DNA of 14,940 bases from Opitutaceae bacterium (lineage in GTDB: Bacteria; Verrucomicrobiota; Verrucomicrobiia; Opitutales; Opitutaceae), in the NCBI GenBank assembly GCA_025352845.1, contig JANXSC010000469.1, positions 1 to 14,940 of the forward strand, written 5' to 3'. How positions within the stretch are numbered: position 1 is the stretch's first letter; every line of letters starts with the position of its first letter. The notes beneath the pieces were generated by a model, which did not search any database, had not been told where the DNA came from, and worked only from the letters and a program-made list of their open reading frames with translations. The position numbers were made by a program, and so were the translations under genes. Shown in pieces: positions 6,971-14,115 of this stretch.

Positions 6971-7615
6971 ATGAAACTCATCGCCTCGATCTTCCTCTTC
7001 GCTTCGGCCTGCCCGCTCATCGCGGCGGACAAACCCGCCGATCCGTTTGCCGGTGCGTTTTTCCCGCCGGAACTCGTCTTCCTGGCGCGCGACGAAATCG
7101 GCCTGACCCAGGAGCAGCAGGAAAATTTTCAAGACCAGGTGGAAAAGATGCAGCTACGCTCCGAGGAACTGCGGGGAAAGCTGGAACGCGAAACCGCCGC
7201 TCTCGCGATGCTCGCGAAACAGGAACGCGTGGACGAAGCGACGATCCTTGCGCAACTCGACAAGGTGCTCGATGCCGAGCGCGAGTTGAAGCACCTGCAC
7301 ATCGGATTGGGAGTGGCGATCAAGAACCTGCTGACGCCCGAACAGCAGCCAAAGCTCCACAAGATCGCCAAGGGCGTCGCAAAGGGCAGTGTCGCGTTTC
7401 GGCAACTCGAGGAAGCCGCGAGCAAACGAATCGTTGCAAAGGTCGAGCGCGTGAAGGCTGGCGCGCAGCAGTGGCAGGAGAACGGGCGCGATCCCTCGGC
7501 CATCGCCCAGGCGATGGAAGAGAAGTTCAAGCCCCCGATCGACGCCGGCAAAGTCATCGAGGCGGAAACGGTGCTCGATCGCTTGTTGAAGCAACTCAAG
7601 GCCGGGAGCAAATGA
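6971..7615 (+). CDS. CpxP/Spy/CnrX-like periplasmic LTxxQ protein
   Basis: A signal peptide at residues 1-19 (MKLIASIFLFASACPLIAA) supports the start at ATG 6971. An in-frame ATG at 6926 overlaps the anti-sigma stop as ATGA and would add 15 residues. The mature 195 residues are almost entirely helical and charged, with two LTxxQ motifs at about residues 45-49 (LTQEQ) and 121-125 (LTPEQ). This two-motif, all-helical form is shared by CpxP, Spy, ZraP and CnrX, which act as periplasmic chaperones or sensors of metals and envelope stress. Placed after a sigma gene and an anti-sigma gene, it may sense the signal that releases the sigma factor, as CnrX does in CnrYXH. The metal-ligand pattern of CnrX cannot be confirmed here. 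Confidence 0.72.
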   Translation: MKLIASIFLFASACPLIAADKPADPFAGAFFPPELVFLARDEIGLTQEQQENFQDQVEKMQLRSEELRGKLERETAALAMLAKQERVDEATILAQLDKVLDAERELKHLHIGLGVAIKNLLTPEQQPKLHKIAKGVAKGSVAFRQLEEAASKRIVAKVERVKAGAQQWQENGRDPSAIAQAMEEKFKPPIDAGKVIEAETVLDRLLKQLKAGSK

Positions 7616-7662
7616 GACTGCGTTTCGCGATCTCGACTCCTGTTCATCCTTAAATTCACGCT

Positions 7663-8669
7663 ATGAAACCACTCAAACTCCATCGTCACCTTTTGCCTCT
7701 CGCCTTTACCGCGGCCATGGTGGGCGTCATCGGCGCACCATTATCCGCAGCGGCTCCGCCGCCCGCCGCCTTGACCGACAAAACCCTCGCAAACGACCCC
7801 GCTCAGCAAACGCCACGCGATGTCTCGGGCGCGTTTGCGGCGGCGGATGGCGTGAAGGTGACGCAAATCACCGACGGCCCCGGTGCCAATATGTTGTCGT
7901 ATTAAGACATCAATTTTTTCTCCGCATCGACCGGCCGGCTCATCTACAACTCGACCGAGAACACCAATCCGAAGGCCACCAAAAAGGGGCAGGGAATCTT
8001 CAAGGTCGTCAGCGCGAACACCGACGGCACCGACGCGCAAGTGCTGGCGACGCGCGTCTCACCGTCAATTTCGGCGGATCGCGCCGACCTCAGCCCGGAT
8101 GGCGAGTTCGTCAGTTACATCCGCAACAACACTGCGCCCGAATCGGGTTGGGATCTTTATGGATTCCGTCTGGCCAAGTCCGGCCGGGAGGAGGAGCTGC
8201 GTATCACTCGCCAGCGGTTTTCGGCGGACATCGCGAAAATAAAGACTTCCCCGGCAGTGTTCGACCAAGCCGCGGGCAAATACCTGGTCGCTTTCTCGGT
8301 GAACAACACGCTGTATGTAATCTGGCATGATGGCACCGCGCCCAATGGCGGGCATGAGCCGCAGGCCATTCCCCTGACGGATTCGGAAAAGGAGGCGTCG
8401 TTTCACCGAGTCCGCCTTAATCCGCGCTTCAGCAACCTGATTTTGTATCGCCACAATCCGCTCCACGACAAGGCCACGGACGGCGCCTCAAGAAACCTTT
8501 GGGTGATTGACTGGACCGCCTCACCGCTGAAACCGGTCCAGTGGCACGACCACGCCAAAGGCCCCCATATGCTCTGGACGCCGGATGGACAGCATGTGGC
8601 TGTGGATCGTCTGTGGACCGAATTCAAACTTGCGAACCCGGACGGGAAGCTCATCGCGGGACTCATACC
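7663..8669 (+). pseudogene. Secreted beta-propeller (TolB/oligogalacturonate-lyase-like), 5' part
   Basis: The frame starts at ATG 7663 with a signal peptide (about residues 1-31, ending PLSAAA). It is stopped by TAA at 7903-7905 and then continues in the same frame to the insertion-element boundary. The region after the stop is plainly coding: INFFSASTGRLIYNSTENT, SADRADLSPDGEFVSYIRN, LNPRFSNLILYRHNP and PHMLWTPDGQHVAVD. The repeated S/TPDG turns are typical of TolB-like propellers, and the spacing of PRF...LILYRHNP and PHMLWTPDG recalls oligogalacturonate lyases (PL22) and related proteins. Substrate and activity are not established. There are two independent lesions, the stop codon and the IS insertion, so the gene is broken. 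Removing the IS with one copy of the 7-base direct repeat gives one frame of 428 codons in total. Confidence 0.72.
8663..8669. repeat. Direct repeat TCATACC, left flank of IS (pair at 9807-9813)
   Basis: TCATACC occurs at 8663-8669 and again at 9807-9813, exactly bracketing the IS630-like element. It may be a target duplication. IS630 elements normally duplicate only TA, which is contained in this repeat, so the extra matching bases may be chance or a conserved part of the element ends. Confidence 0.5.
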
Positions 8670-9748
8670 AACGTCTATATGTTAATAGACTATAGATTGG
8701 CGCGCCAGCGTTTGCTTGTGCAGCGAGCCAGGCGTGGATGAGGCCGGCAACTTTGGCCGGCGTGGTCCAGCGCGTGGCGGCAGCGGCGAGATGGTCCTCA
8801 AGCTTGCGCAGCGTCGGATGGAGCCGGTTGCCGACCTGGGCCTTGAGCAGGCCACCGAAGCGCTCGACCGGGTTGAGTTCCGGAGAGTAGGCCGGCAGAG
8901 GCAGAAGGCGCAGATTGGCCGGGATGCGGGCGTCGCCCTGCGGCAGGTGAAAGCCGGCTTGGTCTTGGATCACGATGTGCAGGGCGAGCGGATCGGAATC
9001 AGCGATCTGCTGGAGAAAAAGGGCGTGGATATCCCGGTCGATGGCGGGGGTGAATAAAAGTTCGGCCGCGTGCGCCCCATCCACTTCCAAGGCTTCGTGT
9101 AGGTAGCCCCATTGATATTTGGTCGCCTAGGGAGCATGCACGCGCACGCCCCGCCGGCCCCAGACCCGGCGGATCACCGGCAGGAGTCCGTAGCGGTGCT
9201 CGTCGAGCACCCACAGCCGCACGGGTTGTTTCCGGCTCGGGGCCGACGATGGCGGCCAGCCGGGCGGGCAGTTCGGCCTTAAACTGAGCGGCCTGGGCCG
9301 GGTCTTTTTTCGCATGGCTTTTGCGGGGCACCTTGAGTTTGCCGCCCAGTCGCCGCAGCAACTGCCGCACGCCACTTTCGCTCAGCGGCTGGCGCGTGCG
9401 CTTCTTGATCCACGCCTGCGCGTCCCGCGCCTGACGGAACTGCCCGGCCTCCAGCCGCTGGATCAACTCGGTCTGCACCGCCCCGCGCACCGCCGCGCGC
9501 GGGCCCCCACCATACTTGCGTTCCAACAATCCGGCCACCCCGCCCACCACCACCTTGTCCCGGTAGACAAAAACACTCTGCCGCGAAACGTCCGCCACCC
9601 GCATGATCTGCGCCACCGTCAGCTCGTGCTGCGCGATCAAACGCACCACCAACAGCCGCCGCCTCGCCCATGCCACCTGCGGCTCCGCCCACGCCGCTTC
9701 GATCTCGGCCACCAGTTTCGGTCCCAGTTCAGGCAAGCTTCGTCCCAT
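8668..9748 (-). pseudogene. IS630-family transposase, broken by frameshift and TAG
   Basis: The N-terminal part has a helix-turn-helix (LTVAQIMRVADVSRQSVFVY, then GLLERKYGGGP). The frame changes by one base near 9226-9236: the sense continues from AAIVGPEP in one frame into KQPVRLWVLDEHRYGLLP in another, which holds the first catalytic Asp. A TAG at 9127-9129 follows RRGVRVHAP, where a Tyr is usual (from memory), and the same frame resumes with ATKYQWGYLHEALEVDG. Further on come the second Asp (IVIQDQAGFH) and the Glu in YSPELNPVERFGGLLK, giving a full DDE set. The start is ATG 9748; GTG 9775 is an alternative. The frame has no stop inside the element and would run into flanking DNA to 8521. 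The transposase is probably inactive. Confidence 0.85.
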
Positions 9749-9806
9749 GCCCGAGCAGAGCGCGTTTTGCCTCACTATAAAAGTCTATCGCATGAAGACG
9801 TTGGAA
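8668..9806 (-). mobile_element. IS630-family insertion sequence, degenerate
   Basis: The element is about 1.14 kb, a normal size for IS630. Imperfect terminal inverted repeats lie at 8668-8691 and 9782-9804: CCAACGTCT at the left tip matches AGACGTTGG at 9796-9804, and ATAGACT (8685-8691) matches AGTCTAT (9782-9788), with one gap between them. It carries one leftward transposase gene, which is broken. It interrupts the propeller-like gene. The exact tips are uncertain by a few bases because a TA target duplication would place them slightly differently from the 7-base direct repeat. Confidence 0.82.
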
Positions 9807-9813
9807 TCATACC

Positions 9814-10090
9814 TTCGGGCGAACGCGGGCCTGTCGAAACCGTTCCTGTCTGGCCTTCTTGTTCATTCCGCGGCGCGCATGGCTCCCAAAGCTGGCGGGA
9901 CAAGGGTTTTTTTCGGGACTACGCGCCGAGTGGAAAGAAGGAAGAGTCCGGTTTCCGTCCGCTTTTCAAAGCGACGGACAAGATACCTATGAGAAAGTGG
10001 CCCCGTGGGGGCGCTACTTTGGTCCTCAACGATAGGGGCTTGATTTTCCTGACGACCGCTTTGCCGGTTGATATGGCAAAGCGGTCGTGA
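9814..10090 (+). pseudogene. 3' remnant of the interrupted propeller-like gene
   Basis: This is what lies beyond the IS. If the IS and one TCATACC copy are removed, the upstream frame continues openly here to TGA at 10088-10090 (PSGERGPVETVPVWPSC, then GFFRDYAPSGKKEES). A second frame, ending at TAG 10033-10035, looks at least as protein-like (AEWKEGRVRFPSAFQSDGQ, ending GRYFGPQR), and a 13-bp hairpin follows 17 bases after it, as expected after a true gene end. A further frameshift within the remnant would reconcile the two. I cannot decide the original frame by eye, and no propeller motif is clear in either. GC is lower than in the neighbouring genes. Confidence 0.45.
10053..10087 (+). terminator. 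Perfect 13-bp hairpin, possible terminator
   Basis: CGACCGCTTTGCC (10053-10065) and GGCAAAGCGGTCG (10075-10087) form a perfect stem with a nine-base loop. It lies 17 bases after the TAG at 10033-10035, the usual place for a transcription terminator. There is no T-tract after it on either strand, so an intrinsic Rho-independent terminator is not proven. It may act as an mRNA 3' end stabiliser or an operator. Bases 10091-10238 beyond it show no gene. Confidence 0.4.
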
Positions 10091-10238
10091 ATCGCACTCG
10101 AATGTTCGTCATTTCAGAGTTCACGAATCCCCGCCTGGGATATTGTCGATCGCGTCGCCCGTTGGCCGGATGGAAAAGAAGCCCGCAAGAATTTCGCGCG
10201 GCACCCCGAAGATCGAAGATCGGCCCGGTGCGCGCGGT

Positions 10239-10772
10239 TTATTTCACGGCTTTCCCCCCCCCGTTTGGCGCCACGACGAGCACGCGCATACGGGCGAGGC
10301 GCTCAAGCACGCGGCGTTCGTCGCGGAGCGGCCACCAGTCGTAAAGGTAGATTTGCAGCGGGAACCACATCGCGACCCAGCCGACGATCATGAGGCCCTC
10401 CTTCGCGATTTTTGAAATCGTGCTGTGGCCGAGCGTGCCGAGGAGTTCGCTCGCGGTCAGGCAGCCGACCAAAAAAAGCAGGCCGACCGCGAGGCTCACG
10501 CGGCCGCGGCGCATGAGGTGGCGAAACTCCCGCTGCTTCATTTCGGCGCGATGCGCGAAGTAGTGCCGCACCGCGTCCTGGACCTCGCTGCCGCGCGCGG
10601 CGGGCAAGGGCGTGGCGAGGTGAATCGTCAGCTCAAGCTCGTGCCGCGCTGAGAGCTCGCTCGCCCAGCCGACGATGAACTCCTCCGCATCCGCATCGAG
10701 ATCGCGGTCGTGAAACGGCGAGGGGTCCATCGAGTTGAAAAGCTGCGCGAGATCGCGCAGTTGGAGGGTCAT
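10239..10772 (-). CDS. Conserved two-helix membrane protein, unknown function
   Basis: The 177-residue product starts at ATG 10772 (MTLQLRDLAQLFNSMDPSPF). The open frame extends upstream to 11147, but that part overlaps the opposite gene and is Pro/Arg-rich shadow sequence. The N-terminal half is acidic and soluble, with the motif DPSPFHDRDLDADAEEFIVGW, which I recognise as a conserved block of an uncharacterised family. Two transmembrane helices follow, near residues 108-128 (VSLAVGLLFLVGCLTASELL) and 139-159 (GLMIVGWVAMWFPLQIYLY), then a short basic tail. It is divergent from the TraR/DksA-like gene, with 168 GC-rich bases between them. No catalytic motif or named function is visible. Confidence 0.82.
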   Translation of the reverse strand: MTLQLRDLAQLFNSMDPSPFHDRDLDADAEEFIVGWASELSARHELELTIHLATPLPAARGSEVQDAVRHYFAHRAEMKQREFRHLMRRGRVSLAVGLLFLVGCLTASELLGTLGHSTISKIAKEGLMIVGWVAMWFPLQIYLYDWWPLRDERRVLERLARMRVLVVAPNGGGKAVK

Positions 10773-10940
10773 CGCGAGGGGCGGCGGCGGTTGCAGGACA
10801 GGTTCCACGTGCGGCGACTCTTTCCGCGCGCATGGGCGCAGGCAAGGCTGCGGCGGGCCGGCGGCGGTTTTCGCAAGATGCGCGCAGCACCGCGCAAGCG
10901 CCGCGCAGCCCGCCGCCTGCGGGCGTGCTAGCGTGGGCCG

Positions 10941-11330
10941 ATGAAAACAAAAGCACCCGCGATTCCGCCCCAATGGGCGTGGCATCGTCGCGCGTTGTTG
11001 CGGGCCGGACACGAGCTGACGGGGGAGAGCGGCGAGCATGTCAGGGCGGTGCGCGCGGGCAACGAGTGCGGCGGGACCGACAGTATCGAGGTCGCGAGCA
11101 GTGAGGCCGAGCACGACACGCTGTTTGCCGAAATCCGGCACGAGCACGCCGAGCTGGCCGAGATCGAGGCCGCGCTAGCCCGCCTGCGCCTCGGCACCTA
11201 CGGCGTGTGCGAACTCACCGGCGCGCCGATCGAGCCCGCGCGGCTCCGGGCGCTGCCCTGGACGCGTTACTCGGCGATCGCCGCAGCGAAGCTGGAGCGC
11301 GAGCACACGGCGGTGCGGCGGTTGGGGTGA
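10941..11330 (+). CDS. TraR/DksA-family protein with degenerate zinc finger
   Basis: The protein has 129 residues. A Glu-rich helical segment (about residues 47-84) matches the coiled-coil stalk of DksA-like proteins, and GTYGVCELTGAPIEPARLRALPW matches the zinc-finger block of the family (YGxCxxCGxxIxxxRLxAxP). Only the first finger cysteine (Cys90) is kept; the second position is Thr and the distal CxxC pair is missing (WTRYSAIAA). It should not bind zinc in the normal way. Forms with CELTG in place of CxxCG are, from memory, common in Verrucomicrobiota. A role in modulating RNA polymerase through the secondary channel is inferred from the family. The next gene begins 16 bases later, so the two probably form an operon. 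Confidence 0.82.
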   Translation: MKTKAPAIPPQWAWHRRALLRAGHELTGESGEHVRAVRAGNECGGTDSIEVASSEAEHDTLFAEIRHEHAELAEIEAALARLRLGTYGVCELTGAPIEPARLRALPWTRYSAIAAAKLEREHTAVRRLG

Positions 11331-11346
11331 GTCGCGGGCCGCACCC

Positions 11347-12327
11347 ATGGACCTCCACACCGAATACCTCGGGCTGGCGCTGGGCACGCCGTTTGTCGTC
11401 GGCGCCTCTCCGCTGTGTGACGACGTGGCCAGCGCGCGGCGCTTGCAGGAGGCCGGGGCGGGTGCGGTGGTGCTGCGCTCCCTCTTCGAAGAGCAAATCG
11501 ATCCGCCGACACCGGCGCCGGCACTGGCCGTGGCAAGCGCGCAGGAGGGGGAGGAGATGTTTCCCGAATATGCCGAATACCAGTTCTCGCCCGAAGCCTA
11601 CGTGCGGCACGTCGTGCGATTGAAACGGGAGCTGGCCATTCCCGTGATCGTTTCGTTGAACGGTCACCAATTGCACGGGTGGGCGGAGGTGGCCCGGCGA
11701 ATGGAGCGCGCGGGGGCGGATGCGATTGAGCTGAACTTTTATCAGGTCGTCGCCAATCCCGCGACCGCCGCCGATTACGTCGAGATGGAAATGCTGCGCG
11801 TCACGGGAGACGTGGCGGGCAGCGTGAAAATTCCCGTCGCGGTGAAGCTCTCGCCGTTTCACAGCTCCGTCGCGCAGCTCGCGGTGGCGCTGGAGCTCGT
11901 GGGCGCGGCGGGCGTCGTGGTGTTCAACCGGTTTTATCAACCCGACATCGACATCGACGAACTTACCGTGCGGCCGATGCTCCGTCTCTCCGAGCCGCAG
12001 GAATTGCTCCTGCGGCTGCGCTGGCTGGCGATTCTCTCGCCGCTGCTGCGCGGCTCGCTCGCGGCGACGGGCGGGGTCCATCGCGATGCGGATGCGGCCA
12101 AGGCGATCCTCGCCGGGGCCCATGCGGTGCAGTTGGTGTCGGTGCTGTTGCGGCACGGACCCGGCGTGCTGACCTCGATGGCGCACGGCCTGACCGCGTG
12201 GATGGAGGTGCATGGATATTCCAATCTCACCGATTGCCGCGGCCGGCTGAATCTCGAGCGCTGCGGCGATGCCGCGGCCTTTGAACGTGCCAATTACATT
12301 CGCACCTTGCAGAGCTGGCACGGGTAA
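11347..12327 (+). CDS. Dihydroorotate dehydrogenase-like FMN oxidoreductase
   Basis: This is a 326-residue TIM-barrel flavoprotein of the 'dihydroorotate dehydrogenase-like protein' group, a paralogue set distinct from PyrD. Recognisable blocks in order are YLGLALGTPFVVGASPL, GAGAVVLRSLFEEQI, IPVIVSLNG, GADAIELNFYQV, IPVAVKLSPFHSS, GVVVFNRFYQPDIDIDEL, the FMN-phosphate-type SLAATGGVH, the AGAHAVQLVSVLLRHGP block, and a conserved tail ending RANYIRTLQSW. The KLSP and FNRFYQPD motifs place it in this group. The substrate is not established; pyrimidine synthesis cannot be assumed. It follows the TraR/DksA-like gene by 16 bases and is cytoplasmic, with no signal peptide. Length is normal for the group, and no damage is seen. 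Confidence 0.9.
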   Translation: MDLHTEYLGLALGTPFVVGASPLCDDVASARRLQEAGAGAVVLRSLFEEQIDPPTPAPALAVASAQEGEEMFPEYAEYQFSPEAYVRHVVRLKRELAIPVIVSLNGHQLHGWAEVARRMERAGADAIELNFYQVVANPATAADYVEMEMLRVTGDVAGSVKIPVAVKLSPFHSSVAQLAVALELVGAAGVVVFNRFYQPDIDIDELTVRPMLRLSEPQELLLRLRWLAILSPLLRGSLAATGGVHRDADAAKAILAGAHAVQLVSVLLRHGPGVLTSMAHGLTAWMEVHGYSNLTDCRGRLNLERCGDAAAFERANYIRTLQSWHG

Positions 12328-12470
12328 CCCGGCGTGGGTCGGCGGCTGGTCCCGGCATGTCGCCGCTTGCGACGGTGCGCGTGAGCCCCACGCTGACGCG
12401 GTGCTTTCGTTTCGGCCCGCCGGCTCGACTTTCTGCGCGATTATTCGCGGGCGCGGAAATTGATCCAACC

Positions 12471-13790
12471 ATGCATCATCTGAAAAATAACATCGTGGCG
12501 CGCCTGGGTGGCGCGGCCGCCGCGCTCGCGCTGGCCGCGGGCGCGCGGGCGCAAAGCAATCCCGACTACGAGCAACCGCCGGTCGCTTATTCCGCCACCG
12601 CTCCGGCCGATGCGCTCGCCGCCTTGCAGGCACGCATCGCGTCGGGCGAACTCTCCTTTGCCGGCGGCGAGAAGCGCGCACTCCAGACACTGCTCGCCGC
12701 GCTCGGCGTGCCGGAGGAAAGCCAGATGCTGGTCTTCTCAAAGACGAGTCTGCAGCGCGGCCGCATCCGGCCGGAGCGGCCGCGCGCGCTTTATTATTCC
12801 GACTCGGTCTATGTCGGCTGGGTGCCGGGTGGATTGATGGAAGTCACCGCGGTGGATCCGCAGCTCGGCCCGGTGTTTTACTCCTTCGATGTGACCGCGG
12901 TGCGTGACGCGGCGCCGAAAATCGTGCGCGACACGGATTGCCTGCGCTGCCACGGCGGAAATTTCGTGCGCGAGATACCCGGCGTGTTTGCGCGGTCGGT
13001 GTTTTCCGATGCAGGCGGCGAGCCGCTGCTCCGCCACGGCACGCTGCTGGTCGATGACGAGACGCCCTTCGCGCAACGCTGGGGCGGCTGGTATGTGACG
13101 GGCTATCGCGGCGGGGAACCGCATCGCGGCAACGTCTTCGCGAGCGAGCGGGGCGACCAACTGGTTTTCACGCCGACGGAGGTGCGCCCGGCGGAACTCT
13201 CCGCGTTTTTTGAGACGGCAGCGTATCTGCGGCCGACGAGCGATGTCGTCGCGCTGCTTGTGTTCGAGCACCAGTTGGCGATGCAAAACAGTCTGACCCG
13301 CGCGGCTTTTTCCTGTCGCCGCATGATCGCCTACCAGCACGGTTTGCAGCTGACGTTCAAGGAACCCGAGACTGATGAGCCCGCCTACGACAGCGTGAAG
13401 AGCGTGTTCGCGAGCGCGGTGCAGGACGTCGTGGACCATCTGCTCTTCCGCGGCGCGGCGGCGCTGCCCGAGGGCATCGTCGCCGGAGGCGACTTCGAGA
13501 AAATATTTTCACGCGCCGGACCGCGCACCGGCGCGGACCGCTCGCTGCGCGATCTCAAGTTGGACGGGCAGCTCTTCGCGCACCGCTGCAGCCACCTCAT
13601 CTACTCGGAGATGTTTCGCGCGCTACCGGAACAACTCAAGTCGCGCATCCTCGATCGCCTGCATGACGCGCTGACCAGTCGCGATCCAAAAGATCGCTAC
13701 GCGTATCTGCCGGCGGAGGAAAAGGAACGCATTCGCGCGATCCTCGTGGAGACGCATCCCGAGGCGCGGGCACGCTGGAGCGGGAAGTAG
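12471..13790 (+). CDS. Secreted c-type heme (single CxxCH) protein, conserved family
   Basis: The 439-residue product starts at ATG 12471, chosen because a signal peptide begins there (residues 1 to about 27, ending AGARA). The in-frame ATG at 12357 would hide the signal. One heme-attachment motif, Cys157-Leu-Arg-Cys160-His161, lies in TDCLRCHGGNFVREIPGVFARSVF. Other blocks that I recall as conserved in an uncharacterised cytochrome-like family of Planctomycetota and Verrucomicrobiota are QMLVFSKTSLQRGRI, RALYYSDSVYVGWVPGG, QRWGGWYVTGYRG and FAHRCSHLIYSEMF. It should act in the periplasm as a redox protein; the partner is unknown. It is 143 bases from the previous gene and may have its own promoter. 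The fold class is firm and the function is unknown. Confidence 0.85.
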   Translation: MHHLKNNIVARLGGAAAALALAAGARAQSNPDYEQPPVAYSATAPADALAALQARIASGELSFAGGEKRALQTLLAALGVPEESQMLVFSKTSLQRGRIRPERPRALYYSDSVYVGWVPGGLMEVTAVDPQLGPVFYSFDVTAVRDAAPKIVRDTDCLRCHGGNFVREIPGVFARSVFSDAGGEPLLRHGTLLVDDETPFAQRWGGWYVTGYRGGEPHRGNVFASERGDQLVFTPTEVRPAELSAFFETAAYLRPTSDVVALLVFEHQLAMQNSLTRAAFSCRRMIAYQHGLQLTFKEPETDEPAYDSVKSVFASAVQDVVDHLLFRGAAALPEGIVAGGDFEKIFSRAGPRTGADRSLRDLKLDGQLFAHRCSHLIYSEMFRALPEQLKSRILDRLHDALTSRDPKDRYAYLPAEEKERIRAILVETHPEARARWSGK

Positions 13791-13793
13791 CGC

Positions 13794-13813
13794 GACCGCG
13801 AGTGCGTGCGGTC
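13794..13813 (+). terminator. Weak hairpin after the CxxCH gene
   Basis: GACCGC and GCGGTC form a six-base stem with an eight-base loop, starting four bases after the TAG stop. A short T-run (CTTTTTAG) comes only about 16 bases later, too far for a textbook intrinsic terminator. It is a possible 3' end signal, nothing stronger. Confidence 0.3.
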
Positions 13814-13920
13814 AGCCATTTGGCCCGCTTTTTAGAAAAAATCCCGCAACTTCCCCGGCGCTTGCTCCGGGATGTCGACTGGCAGAAACGCGTAACACCA
13901 TCGCCCGATGATTTTATTCT

Positions 13921-14115
13921 GTAAACCCGGCCGCTGGCCCACTGCCGTTGAATGAGCGGCCTTTGGTTTTGTAGGTCAGCTCGCTTGCGAGCGCTCTGGT
14001 CGCAAACAGTCGGAGCGCTCGCAAGCGAGCTGGCCTATGAAGAAATACCTCTTTGGGCCTTAACTCAACGGCATGGGCCGCTGGCCGGGCGCAACCGGCC
14101 AACGGCCGGTTCTAC
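13921..14115. repeat. Outer REP-type inverted pair with another pair nested inside
   Basis: The left arm begins GTAAACCCGGCCGCTGGCC at 13921 and continues with CACTGCCGTTGAATGAGCGGCC. The right arm, read on the minus strand from 14115, begins GTAGAACCGGCCGTTGGCC and later continues with CATGCCGTTGAGTTAAGGCC, after an extra stretch of about 18 bases. The right foot carries a perfect 8-bp hairpin, AACCGGCC-aac-GGCCGGTT (14093-14111). The arms are therefore related inverted copies, with GTAG kept on one side and GTAA on the other. The span encloses a complete second inverted pair (13971-14038). Confidence 0.6.
13971..14038. repeat. Inner REPIN-like inverted pair
   Basis: Arms at 13972-13998 and 14011-14037 are reverse complements at 25 of 27 positions around a 12-base loop. 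The left arm begins GTAG at 13971; the right arm ends CTAT, which reads ATAG on the other strand. Each arm contains its own short hairpin (GCTCG-cttg-CGAGC on the left). The layout matches the pairs at 1450 and 1803, with a different hairpin sequence. It could fold into one very long stem if transcribed. Confidence 0.72.

Noticed and set aside
6166..9129. Stop-codon reassignment or programmed read-through as a general explanation
   Set aside because: Both TAG and TAA occur as the internal stops, and both also end normal genes in the window. No pyrrolysine or selenocysteine context is present.
10105..10238. Possible coding remnant downstream of the hairpin (WDIVDRVARWPDGKEARKNF)
   Set aside because: The stretch is short, has no start codon in that frame and no family match from memory, and runs into the stop region of the opposite gene.
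10773..11147. Upstream extension of the two-helix membrane protein
   Set aside because: The extension is Pro/Arg/Cys-rich and overlaps the opposite TraR/DksA-like gene. The conserved block starts just after ATG 10772.
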